64,000 bases of DNA, from contig NZ_ABZU01000001.1 in the NCBI RefSeq assembly GCF_000173655.1, forward strand, positions 96,231 to 160,230. Direction: 5' to 3'. How positions within the stretch are numbered: the stretch's first letter is position 1; every line of letters begins with the position of its first letter. A program made the position numbers and the translations under genes. The notes under the pieces were generated by a model. The model made no database searches and had not been told where the DNA came from. It saw nothing but the letters and a program-made list of their open reading frames with translations. Shown here in pieces: positions 46,361-57,049 of the stretch. The stretch is from Corynebacterium amycolatum SK46 (GTDB lineage Bacteria; Actinomycetota; Actinomycetes; Mycobacteriales; Mycobacteriaceae).

Positions 46361-47779
46361 TCAGAAACCAAACTCTTCCATGTTCGGTGGGTCTTGCGGG
46401 GCTTCCGGGGCTTCCGGGTCTTGCGTGTCTTGCGTGTCTTGCGGGTTGGGAGTATCGGCGTCTTCTCCCCTGCGTGCTTCCTCGACCAGCTTCCGCGATT
46501 GCTCTATTAGTTCCTGGCGATACTCGTTATACTCTGCCAGCGCCTGCGCCATTCGCAGTCCCCGTTTGTCAAAGGTGTAGCGTCCGTGCCCGGCAAGCGG
46601 CCCATCTTCCAGGCTCACCGCCTTTTTGCCCGTGCTTGACGACGTCCACAGTTCCACTCCATCCCGATCACGTGCAACATCCCACAGACCAGCCGTTTTC
46701 ATGTTGTGGTGTCGGCGACAGAGGCAGTGCAGGTTCGGCGTTTCCGTTGCCCCGCCCTCTTCTGGGTGCTCTTTGTCGTACGGCTCAATATGGTCAATGT
46801 CGCAGAGCTCCGCGGGTACATCACAGCCCGGGAAGCGACACGTACCGTCCCGACCTTTAACGAAGGCCCTCTGACTTTCGGTTGGGGCGTAGCCCTCCGC
46901 GGTTTCGTCGGCAAGCATACGAATATGCGTGACCTTTTCGATCCACGCCTGCGTAGCTAGCTGCGAGATCCAGCCAACGCCGCCAAGCCAGGCGGTGCGC
47001 GGGCGCTCCTCTGTGGCGGGACAGTACAGGTTGAGCACGATTTTTGCCTCGGCGGTGCCGCGGATGAGGTGCGTCAAAGCTTCGACACGGGTACAGCCAG
47101 CTGAGCTGGAGATGGACTCAAGGGTGGTTTTGAACTCGAGAGCGCGGGTCTTTTCCAGCTCCATAAAAACTTCCGCAAAGTTGTCGCTCTCTTCAAATCC
47201 GATACTCTCTCCTACTATTTCGCGTTCTCCTGCGGGAAGCAGCGGATCGACATCACCCGGAAGGTTTTTGGGGCGAAGCTGAGGTTCAATTTCTTCGATA
47301 ACCCGTTGCAGGAATTTATGCAGGCTGCGAACTCCCCGGAGTGCCTCACCATGCTTACGGGGAATGACAAAGCGAGCAATTTCTTCTTCAACAGCTGCAC
47401 GCACCTCTGGATCGTGGAGCGGCGCTGTCGCGCGAGCAATGGTGATCAAATGCGCAAAGGGCAAATGAGCGCGAGCTTTAATAAAGGCACCCAGCCGGGG
47501 CATGCGCGCTAACTGAATGCCGACCTCCACATACTCGAGCGCTTTACCGCGGGAAATACCCAATTCGGGCGCGATTTCAGCAATATATGCATCCACATCA
47601 ATCTCAAGCGACTTCGGCGTGCAACCGCAAGCTATACCCAGTTCCAGGCGATTGCGTTGGATACCCGCCACCGCCAACTGGTTCGTGGATGACTCGTGGA
47701 AAAACTGCGGCGCTTCAGGTAGCAGAGCCGCTTGGTAAACATCGGACGGTTGTTTGGCCGGACTATCTTTTTCAGACAT
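46361..47779 (-). CDS. DUF222 / HNH endonuclease domain protein (13E12-like)
   Basis: 472 aa. N-terminal DUF222 helical region (residues about 60-300) and a C-terminal HNH motif: CRFPGCDVPAELCDIDHIEPYD, then NLHCLCRRHHNMKT. Multi-copy family in actinobacteria; target unknown. The last 30 residues are low-complexity, with DTQ and PEAPEAPQ repeats matched by 9-bp DNA repeats at about 46393-46446. Not part of a transposon here: no flanking inverted repeats or transposase. Confidence 0.88.
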   Translation of the reverse strand: MSEKDSPAKQPSDVYQAALLPEAPQFFHESSTNQLAVAGIQRNRLELGIACGCTPKSLEIDVDAYIAEIAPELGISRGKALEYVEVGIQLARMPRLGAFIKARAHLPFAHLITIARATAPLHDPEVRAAVEEEIARFVIPRKHGEALRGVRSLHKFLQRVIEEIEPQLRPKNLPGDVDPLLPAGEREIVGESIGFEESDNFAEVFMELEKTRALEFKTTLESISSSAGCTRVEALTHLIRGTAEAKIVLNLYCPATEERPRTAWLGGVGWISQLATQAWIEKVTHIRMLADETAEGYAPTESQRAFVKGRDGTCRFPGCDVPAELCDIDHIEPYDKEHPEEGGATETPNLHCLCRRHHNMKTAGLWDVARDRDGVELWTSSSTGKKAVSLEDGPLAGHGRYTFDKRGLRMAQALAEYNEYRQELIEQSRKLVEEARRGEDADTPNPQDTQDTQDPEAPEAPQDPPNMEEFGF

Positions 47780-48081
47780 TGTTCCCCCAAAGCCCCAACC
47801 TCGCTCGGTGTCGATGACCAGTGAATACCACTAGCCCAACGCCAAGAAGAGAAGCTCAAGCACTTTGTTCTTGATGCCTCCATTTTAGCACACCCGTTCG
47901 CTTTAACAACCCCTTTCGTGAAACTTTTTCGCCTATATTTTCGAGGGTGTTGTTGAATGTCGCGAGGTGCATATTCCTGCGAAACTCCGCGCACGCTAAG
48001 ACCGCACGCTAAGACCGCACGCCAATAACGAGCGCCGCCGGCCGTTGCTACAAAGCCCCCCCCAACTGCTAGATTGTCTCC
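47780..48081. other. Divergent promoter region, DUF222-HNH / DUF1648 genes
   Basis: About 300 bp with no gene. AT-rich upstream of the HNH gene (47880-47950). On the plus strand TTGCTA (48045-48050) and TAGATT (48070-48075) precede the DUF1648 ATG; the latter is 6 nt from it, suggesting a leaderless mRNA. ACGCTAAGACCGC occurs twice at about 47993-48017. Confidence 0.45.
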
Positions 48082-49065
48082 ATGCAGCAGATTCCACGCT
48101 TTGACCCCTGGATTGTTCGAGGAACAATCATCGCCCCGTGCGTTCCGACCATTGCACAGCTTCTGTGGGTAATTGCCATTTCCGACCGACTACCGGAGCA
48201 AATAGCAACGCATTGGAGCGGCGGGGACACGCCGAACGGTTTCATGCCGCCGGTTCAAAGCACATTGGTTATGGCCATCATCGTCATAGCATGTGCGCAG
48301 ATCGGTTGGCTCGGCGCCAAAACCAGAACGCCGCTTGTCGTACGCAAGCCTATTGCAATAACCAACCTCGCTCTCTGCGGCTTCTTAATCGGCGTTGAAT
48401 TTGCGATTATCATCCCGCAAATCGACACGACGGACCCTACGACCGCCCGAATCGGCTGGATCTATGCAATAGCCGGTGTCATCATCGGCCTAGTCGCTGC
48501 CCTGTTCGTGGCGCGCCACCTCAAGGACTACTCCTCGCTTACCGACGCCACGGTCACCGAGTCGACATCGCCACATTTGCCCCATAGAGAAGGAGACCCA
48601 ACTCCCATCGATGTCAGTGTGACCATCTCTAAGGGTGTCAAGATAGCCCTCGCAGTCTGGTGCGTGGTGTCTGTAACGCTCTCAGTGTTCCTGCCAAGCC
48701 TCGGCATCATTTTTCTGCTGTGCGCGCCGCTATTCCTCATCGCATATGAAACCGGCATGACACTAGACACGGACCCGAATACCGATTCCATTACCGTTTT
48801 TAACGGCTGTGGCCCGCTGAAGATGAAACACCGCATTGAGCTTCGAACCATCAAATATGCGAAGCCGGCCACTTATAACTGGGCCGACGGTGGCGGTATT
48901 GGGCTTCGACTTGGAAATGATGGCCGCATCATCGTGGCGGCACGGTCAGGCGAGGCCGTCAAGATTGAGACCTCAGGTTCCGATTACACCATCGTCGTAC
49001 CTGATGGAATGGCTGCGGCTGTCGCGGGTGAGATCAACAGCCGCATCGACGCTATGCGCCAATAG
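48082..49065 (+). CDS. DUF1648-domain membrane protein
   Basis: 327 aa. Several helices: IVRGTIIAPCVPTIAQLLWVIAI in part, TLVMAIIVIACAQIGWLG, IAITNLALCGFLIGVEFAIII, IGWIYAIAGVIIGLVAALFVA, plus two near residues 190-225. LPEQIATHWSGGDTPNGFMP is the DUF1648 signature. The C-terminal 90 residues are soluble (PH-like domain possible). Function unknown. Convergent with tex, about 40 bp apart. Confidence 0.83.
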   Translation: MQQIPRFDPWIVRGTIIAPCVPTIAQLLWVIAISDRLPEQIATHWSGGDTPNGFMPPVQSTLVMAIIVIACAQIGWLGAKTRTPLVVRKPIAITNLALCGFLIGVEFAIIIPQIDTTDPTTARIGWIYAIAGVIIGLVAALFVARHLKDYSSLTDATVTESTSPHLPHREGDPTPIDVSVTISKGVKIALAVWCVVSVTLSVFLPSLGIIFLLCAPLFLIAYETGMTLDTDPNTDSITVFNGCGPLKMKHRIELRTIKYAKPATYNWADGGGIGLRLGNDGRIIVAARSGEAVKIETSGSDYTIVVPDGMAAAVAGEINSRIDAMRQ

Positions 49066-49103
49066 GCTATGCACTAATAAATCAAGCGCTAACAGATCAG
49101 GAG

Positions 49104-51395
<2,292 letters not shown>

Positions 51396-51477
51396 CCGGG
51401 CAACTTTACTATCGTGGAAGTACCAATTGGCGAACGCCCCACAGAAGGCTCGCAGTAAACACCGGAAAAGGAGCCCC

Positions 51478-51972
51478 ATGAAGCAGAAACTCTGTGCCGA
51501 ATACCTGCGCATTTCCGATGAGGAGGCAGCGCGGTTAGTTGAGGTCGCAGCACCTGCGGCGACCAGCGACGGCGGCACGGCGGGGCTTGTTAACGACGGC
51601 GCGGAGAAGATTATCCTGCAGCACTTCGTCGACGTTCCGGACGAAGACGCCCTGGACATCGACACGGACTGGGAGTCCTTGCTGCGCACGTTGACCGGCA
51701 ATCCCATCGACGGCCAGGCGCTCGGCGACCCGCTGGCGGAGGCCATCCTCGGCGCCGACCGCGTCTGCCGCAAGCCGCTGTCTGCAGTCATCCGCGCCGA
51801 TCGCGTCGGCGACGTGCACCAGACGCTGGCAAGCATCGATCTTGCCGCCCGCATCACGGACAATGGTTCGCTTATCGACGAAGCCACTGCGACGCAGCGG
51901 TACCGCGAACTCGTGGCCTTCTACGAGGAGACTAAGGCAGCGCGTAGCGCCGTGCTCGTGGCCATCTCCTAA
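51478..51972 (+). CDS. DUF1877 (YfbM-like) protein
   Basis: 164 aa from the ATG at 51478, with AGGAG 5 nt upstream. [20 protein letters not shown], then [18 protein letters not shown] and [15 protein letters not shown] fit DUF1877, a small soluble family of unknown function. Divergent from tex by 82 bp; its 3' end overlaps the convergent PAP2 gene by 41 bp. Confidence 0.8.
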   Translation: MKQKLCAEYLRISDEEAARLVEVAAPAATSDGGTAGLVNDGAEKIILQHFVDVPDEDALDIDTDWESLLRTLTGNPIDGQALGDPLAEAILGADRVCRKPLSAVIRADRVGDVHQTLASIDLAARITDNGSLIDEATATQRYRELVAFYEETKAARSAVLVAIS

Positions 51973-52579
51973 GAACTAGCAGCGCAACTGCTAAGCCAAC
52001 AACTCCGGCGATGAGGCCGCCAATAACATCGGTAAGCCAGTGCGCCCCGACCCACACGCGCGACAGTGCCACAGCGCCGATAAGCGCGATGATGGCCAGA
52101 TCGAGCAGCTTGCGGGCTGTGCGGCGCAATACGGGGATGGCCAGCTGCATCGCGGCCATACCGCTGGAAGTAACCGCTGCCACATGCGCAGAGGGAAACG
52201 CCGCATCATGTAGGTTGACCAGTGAGAACTCCTCACCCGGTCGGTCGCGGTCCAAAAACCACTTCATGGCATAAGTCACCGCAATCGACGAACCGAATGA
52301 CGCCGGCAGTAGCAACGCCCAGGCACGGAAGCGGAACCACAGGAGTGCCGCAGCAACAAGCGTGACCGGCGCGACGTAAATCGGCCGGATAATCTCGCTC
52401 AAAGTCAGCATCAAACTATCGACGCGGCCATCCCGCGCCCCATGCAGTTCACTGGCCCAGCCCGCAAACGACTGATCCACGCTCCCCGCCAGCTGCGTCT
52501 GGGTGAACCACGCCAGTGCCCCTAGAACAGCTAACCAACCAATGACGTGCCGGGGTCGCGCAATTCGAACACGTGCCAC
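51932..52579 (-). CDS. PAP2 superfamily membrane phosphatase
   Basis: 215 aa from a GTG. Five or six helices with the three PAP2 motifs in order: KWFLDRDRP, PSAH (AAFPSAHVAAVTSSG) and SRVWVGAHWLTDVIGG. Probably dephosphorylates a lipid phosphate such as undecaprenyl or phosphatidyl phosphates at the outer face. The start overlaps the trmD stop by one base (TAGTG), so translation is coupled to trmD, an unusual partner. Confidence 0.88.
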   Translation of the reverse strand: MARVRIARPRHVIGWLAVLGALAWFTQTQLAGSVDQSFAGWASELHGARDGRVDSLMLTLSEIIRPIYVAPVTLVAAALLWFRFRAWALLLPASFGSSIAVTYAMKWFLDRDRPGEEFSLVNLHDAAFPSAHVAAVTSSGMAAMQLAIPVLRRTARKLLDLAIIALIGAVALSRVWVGAHWLTDVIGGLIAGVVGLAVALLVLRRWPRARRYALP

Positions 52580-53466
52580 TAGCAGTTCTCCTCGGTTACT
52601 TCCCCAATGACCTCTTGGATTATTTTCTGGTCACGGGCGCTGAGATCGACGTCGGCAAGCAAATCCGGACGACGTTCGGCCGTGCGAATCAGTGCCTGAT
52701 CGCGCCGCCAACGGTCCACCAGCGCGTGATTGCCGCTGAGGAGAACGTCCGGTACGGCCAGTCCACGCCACTCGCGCGGCTTGGTGTAGGACGGCCCTTC
52801 GAGCAGCCCGTCCGAGAAGGAGTCCTCCTCGTGGCTCTTGCGGTTGCCCAACACACCCGGGATCAACCGTACGACGGACTCCGCAATCACCAGCACCGCC
52901 ACTTCCCCGCCGATCAGCACATAGTCCCCAATAGAGACCTCACACACGCGGTAACGATTAGCGGCATCATCAATAACGCGCTGGTCAATGCCCTCGTAGC
53001 GCCCGCACGCGAACACAATGTGCTCCTCGTGTGAGAACTCCTGCGCCATCTGCTGCGTAAACGGCTCGCCCGCCGGCGTCGGGACAATCAGCAGGGGCTT
53101 CGCTGAATCTTCTTCGCTTAACGACGGCACTTCCGCTGCAGCATAGGAAGATTCCTCGGCCAAGCCCAGCTTCTGATCATGGCGGACATTGTCCAAATGT
53201 GGCACTGCGGATGTCAGCGACTGCTCCGCTTTCAGCGTCGCCACCTCGTCGAGGGCGGGACCCCAGACATCCGGCTTCATAACCATGCCGGGGCCACCGC
53301 CGTAGGGCGAGTCATCCACGGCTTGGTGTACACCTGGCGCCCAGTCGCGCAGGTTGTGCACTCCGACGCTTAAAATGCCCTGCTCAATTGCCTTGCCCAG
53401 CAGCGCATGACGCAGTGGCTCGAGGTACTCCGGGAAGATTGTGACTACATCGAGACGTAAGCTCAC
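52579..53466 (-). CDS. trmD: tRNA (guanine37-N1)-methyltransferase
   Basis: 295 aa. SPOUT enzyme making m1G37. DDSPYGGGPGMVMKPDVWG, then FACGRYEGIDQRV and VCEVSIGDYVLIGGEVAVLV (the trefoil knot) are diagnostic. An acidic roughly 45-residue insertion (LKAEQSLTSAVPHLDNVRHD...) interrupts the family sequence before LLIVPTPAGEPF, as in corynebacteria. Overlaps rimM by 4 bp. Confidence 0.96.
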   Translation of the reverse strand: MSLRLDVVTIFPEYLEPLRHALLGKAIEQGILSVGVHNLRDWAPGVHQAVDDSPYGGGPGMVMKPDVWGPALDEVATLKAEQSLTSAVPHLDNVRHDQKLGLAEESSYAAAEVPSLSEEDSAKPLLIVPTPAGEPFTQQMAQEFSHEEHIVFACGRYEGIDQRVIDDAANRYRVCEVSIGDYVLIGGEVAVLVIAESVVRLIPGVLGNRKSHEEDSFSDGLLEGPSYTKPREWRGLAVPDVLLSGNHALVDRWRRDQALIRTAERRPDLLADVDLSARDQKIIQEVIGEVTEENC

Positions 53467-53972
53467 AGCTCCAACAGTCCTTCCGGCGGCGTGATGGTGA
53501 CGGTAGAGTTTTCAAGGTCTACTTCCGGAACGATTTCCTCTACCAGGGGGATAAGAACCTCCCGGCCGCCGGCGTCGAGCGTGACTTCAAGGAGACGGTG
53601 AGCGGGAGCACGGACAATAGAAGTGACCTCGCCGATATCGGTGCCGTTGTGGACAACGTGCAGGCCAACGAGCTCAAAGTCATAGAAGTCCTCGTCTTCG
53701 AAGACAGGCTCTGCATAAAACTTCATGCCCCGATGGCGCTCGGCCTCATTGCGTCCCGGAATCTCCTCGAAGCGAACCAGCAAACGCCCCTGGTGCGGGC
53801 GCGCCGTTTTCACAGTCAGCTGTTCCTCACGGCCGGCCTGTACACCCAACAGCGTGGTCCCGACTGCGAAACGCCCTTCCGGGTCATCCGTTGTCGCATC
53901 GACGACGACTTCCCCGCGCACACCGTGGGGCTTAATCACTCGGCCAATAAGCACCATGTCAGCTACCGACAC
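53463..53972 (-). CDS. rimM: Ribosome maturation factor RimM
   Basis: 169 aa from the GTG at 53970-53972, with GGGAG 7 nt upstream. Binds S19 and assists 30S head assembly. MVLIGRVIKPHGVRGEVVVDATTDD is the RimM N-domain; the PRC-barrel ends LIPLVEEIVPEVDLENSTVTI. Precedes trmD with 4-bp overlap. Separated from rpsP by a terminator; the KH-domain gene found here in mycobacteria is absent. Confidence 0.94.
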   Translation of the reverse strand: MSVADMVLIGRVIKPHGVRGEVVVDATTDDPEGRFAVGTTLLGVQAGREEQLTVKTARPHQGRLLVRFEEIPGRNEAERHRGMKFYAEPVFEDEDFYDFELVGLHVVHNGTDIGEVTSIVRAPAHRLLEVTLDAGGREVLIPLVEEIVPEVDLENSTVTITPPEGLLEL

Positions 53973-54021
53973 GCGCACACTCCCTCTCTTATAAAGGTTC
54001 TGTAAAACACCCGCGTAAAGC

Positions 54022-54068
54022 AAAAAAGGCGCCACCCAACACTTCGTCTTGAAGTATAAGGTAGCGCC
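54022..54068 (-). terminator. Terminator between rpsP and rimM
   Basis: An 18-bp arm at 54051-54068 pairs with 54028-54045. Several C/T differences become G-U wobbles on the minus strand only, leaving one mismatch. Six T follow. The strand-specific wobbles show it works on the minus strand. It may attenuate rimM-trmD rather than fully end transcription. Confidence 0.8.
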
Positions 54069-54101
54069 CGGATTAGCTAAGCGGCGTACTCAGCGTCCTT
54101 A

Positions 54102-54584
54102 TTACTCGGCGTCCTCGGAAGCCTCGGACTCAGCAGCCTCAGCCTCGGCAGCCTTTGCGGCCTCCTCAGCTTCCTTAGCAGCCTTAGCTGCTTCCTTGGC
54201 CTCGCGGCGCTTAGCAGTGATGGCCTCAGCGGACGGGCCGTTGTTGGCCTCTTCCAGAGCCTTGTTGAACAGCTCGAGCTTGGTCGGCTTCGGCTCAGCA
54301 ACCTTCAGGGTGCCCTCTGCACCCTCGAGGCCCTTGAACTTCTGCCAATCGCCGGTGACCTTCAGCAGAGCCAGAACCGGCTCGGTCGGCTGTGCACCGA
54401 CGCCCAGCCAGTACTGAACGCGCTCGGAGTCAATCTTGATGATCGACGGCTCTTCCTTCGGGTGGTAGATGCCCAGGTTCTCAATGACCGCACCGTTGCG
54501 ACGGGTACGAGCATCAGCAACGACAACGCGGTACTGAGCGGTACGAATCTTACCCAGGCGCTGCAGCTTAATCTTGACTGCCAT
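54102..54584 (-). CDS. rpsP: 30S ribosomal protein S16
   Basis: 160 aa; the core S16 domain is the first 85 ([22 protein letters not shown] in part, [32 protein letters not shown]). The rest is an Ala/Glu/Lys-rich helical extension ([18 protein letters not shown]), common in actinobacterial S16. First gene before a terminator. Confidence 0.96.
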   Translation of the reverse strand: MAVKIKLQRLGKIRTAQYRVVVADARTRRNGAVIENLGIYHPKEEPSIIKIDSERVQYWLGVGAQPTEPVLALLKVTGDWQKFKGLEGAEGTLKVAEPKPTKLELFNKALEEANNGPSAEAITAKRREAKEAAKAAKEAEEAAKAAEAEAAESEASEDAE

Positions 54585-54882
54585 GAGGAGTTCCTCTTTC
54601 TTCTATGTCACTGGACAATACTTATGCATCCAAGCTCACCAGTAATTACTAACAAGGTGCCTTGAACCGGTTTTGTCCTTGGGATATTTACACTGCGCGT
54701 GACCACCGGGCGGCCGTGGCCGGATCCGATGAATTCGCAGTCGTGCCTCGGCTGAGGATTCTCATTGAGACAACTCGAGGTATATTACCAGCAGTTTTTG
54801 GAAATTAACAAAACTACGCACTCGAAACGCTGCATACCTTCTAAAGCTGAACGTCGTTGACAGTGGGGTAACGTAACATTCT
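54585..54882. other. Divergent rpsP / acyltransferase promoter region
   Basis: About 300 bp without a gene. On the plus strand TAACGT (54869-54874) lies 8 nt before the acyltransferase ATG. The central part (54700-54760) is GC-rich with a short CCGG-containing stem. Promoters for both genes must be here, but none is clear. Confidence 0.4.
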
Positions 54883-57033
54883 ATGAAAACCACCGGCACC
54901 CAGTATAGGTATGACTTGGACGGACTACGGGGCATTTCGATTGCCCTCGTAGTCCTTTTCCACGTTTACGTCGGCCGCGTTTCCGGTGGTGTGGACGTAT
55001 TCCTCTTGCTCTCGGGGTTTTTCTTCTTCGGCGCGCAGTACCGCAATGCCATTAACCCCCGGCAGTCCATCAATCCATGGTGGAGTATCTGGCGCACGCT
55101 GCGTCGCCTAATCCCGACACTGGTGCTGGTCCTCTTCGCGACAACCCTGTTTGTCATTTACTTCATTCCATCGCTTCGTACCATCGACATTGCCCAGCAA
55201 CTCCGCGCCAGCCTGCTCTACTACCAGAACTACGAACTAGCGCTCCAGGGCTCGGACTACGCTGCCGCAGAGAGCGAAACTTCCCCACTGCAGCACCTGT
55301 GGTCAATGTCGGTGCAGGGTCAGTTTTATCTCGGCTCAATATTGCTCATCTCCCTGCTCGCCTGGATGACGCGCTCACCCCAGATTGTCGGCGCGGTCAC
55401 CTCACCAGTGGAGGCGAAGCGTACCGACGCTACTGGAGGTAAACTCCGCCGAATTCTCACTCCGTTGCTGGCAGTCATCACTCTCGGCTCACTTTCCTAT
55501 GCCTTCTATATGCACTCCGAGAACCAGGGGTGGAACTACTACTCCACTGTCAGCCGACTCTGGGAACTCTGCCTCGGCGCACTACTCGGACTGATTCTTG
55601 TCCGGGGCTCCGTCCCCATGCCCAAGCCTCTTCGAGTGCTGTTAGCCGGCATCGGCCTCGCGCTGGTGGTCTCCACCGGTTTCATCTTCGACGGCGCCGC
55701 GCAGTTCCCAGGCCCTTGGACGCTGTGGCCCCTCGGAGGTGCTGCGCTGATTATTATCGCTGGCCCCGAGGCGGGTTGGATCTCCAAGTTCCTGGCCAGC
55801 CGCCCAATGCGCGAGATAGGCCAGAGCGCCTACGCGCTCTACCTGTGGCACTGGCCCCTTCTGATTCTGGCCATAAACTACCTCAACCGCGATACCCCGG
55901 GGCTGAAGCTTGGCACCGCAGTGATTGTCGTTTCCTTCATTTTGGCCAAGCTCACCAACAAATTTGTCGAGCTGCCGCTGGCTCAATCAACTCGCCGACC
56001 GACCCGGACGCAGCCCGTCGTCGGCGATGCAATCCACGCAATGAAGCATCGTCGCCCGGCCCGTCGTCAAGCGGTAGTTGGCGCTGTCATCGTCATTGCG
56101 TTGGTCGGCATGTCCAGCCTTGTCAACGTGCAACAAATGCGCGTCAATCACGCCTCCGCCACCAGCCTAGATCCCGAGGTCTATCCAGGTGCACTCGCGC
56201 TTACCGACGGGTACGAGGTCCCCAAGGCAGCCACAAAGCCGAATACCGATTTCATCACGGACCTCTGGCCGGAACCTGCCCTCGATGGCTGCCTTGCGAC
56301 AGGCGGTGAGGACGTCGGATACTTCCCACCGAATCGCCGTTGGCGCGATGAGACCCAGCCGTGTGTCTACGGTGATCCGGATGCTAGTGAATCGATTGTC
56401 ATCATCGGGGGCTCGCACATGGAGCATTGGTTTGCCCCGATTGATGCCTACGGCAAAAACAACGGGTACCGAGTGGTTGTTCTCCTGCGGCAAGGCTGCC
56501 CGGCGACCTTGGAGCCCATCCACGGGGTCGGCGACATCTGCGTGCCCTGGACTTTCGAAGCACTACAGAAAATTGACGAGATTCAGCCAGAGATGGTTTT
56601 CACCACCTCGACCAGGCCCTTGTTCCAGGCGGACCCACCGCAGCCCGGCGACTATACACCGGATGGCTACGTCTCGTTTTTCGCTGCTCTACAAGAACGC
56701 GGAATTGACTTCTTCGCCATCCGCGATAACCCCTGGGCACTGCGTAAGGATCTGAGTCAGTTCTCCCCCAGCGTATGCGAAGAAGCGGAAGAAGACTGCA
56801 CTATCCACCGCAAAACTGCCCTAAATGCAGAAAATCCCGCTGAGGAGATTCTTGCGAACTTCCCCAACGGGCACAGTCTAGATTTCTCCGACATCTTCTG
56901 CGGCCCGACCACCTGCCGTAAAGTTATTGGCAATATCTACGTCTACCGCGACAGCAATCACATCACCGATGAACTAGCGGCCACTTTCAGTCCTGAAATG
57001 GACCGCCAGATTCAGAAGGCCTTGCGGGACTAG
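54883..57033 (+). CDS. Acyltransferase-3 membrane protein with C-terminal SGNH domain (OafA-like)
   Basis: 716 aa. N-terminal acyltransferase-3 domain: YDLDGLRGISIALVVLFHVY, with the family R/H residues, and GGVDVFLLLSGFFF; about ten helices to residue 410. The outside C-terminal part (about 430-716) has SGNH-hydrolase motifs IIGGSHMEHW and DSNHITDELAA (catalytic Ser and Asp-x-x-His). Such fusions O-acetylate or acylate cell-wall or surface glycans. Alone in its transcript, convergent with ffh 16 bp away. The glycan target is unknown. Confidence 0.9.
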   Translation: MKTTGTQYRYDLDGLRGISIALVVLFHVYVGRVSGGVDVFLLLSGFFFFGAQYRNAINPRQSINPWWSIWRTLRRLIPTLVLVLFATTLFVIYFIPSLRTIDIAQQLRASLLYYQNYELALQGSDYAAAESETSPLQHLWSMSVQGQFYLGSILLISLLAWMTRSPQIVGAVTSPVEAKRTDATGGKLRRILTPLLAVITLGSLSYAFYMHSENQGWNYYSTVSRLWELCLGALLGLILVRGSVPMPKPLRVLLAGIGLALVVSTGFIFDGAAQFPGPWTLWPLGGAALIIIAGPEAGWISKFLASRPMREIGQSAYALYLWHWPLLILAINYLNRDTPGLKLGTAVIVVSFILAKLTNKFVELPLAQSTRRPTRTQPVVGDAIHAMKHRRPARRQAVVGAVIVIALVGMSSLVNVQQMRVNHASATSLDPEVYPGALALTDGYEVPKAATKPNTDFITDLWPEPALDGCLATGGEDVGYFPPNRRWRDETQPCVYGDPDASESIVIIGGSHMEHWFAPIDAYGKNNGYRVVVLLRQGCPATLEPIHGVGDICVPWTFEALQKIDEIQPEMVFTTSTRPLFQADPPQPGDYTPDGYVSFFAALQERGIDFFAIRDNPWALRKDLSQFSPSVCEEAEEDCTIHRKTALNAENPAEEILANFPNGHSLDFSDIFCGPTTCRKVIGNIYVYRDSNHITDELAATFSPEMDRQIQKALRD

Positions 57034-57049
57034 CTACTTCTAGTCCCTG

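Noticed and set aside
46361..47779. DUF222-HNH gene as part of an insertion sequence or intein
   Set aside because: No transposase, terminal inverted repeats, target duplications or host-gene interruption are seen around it.
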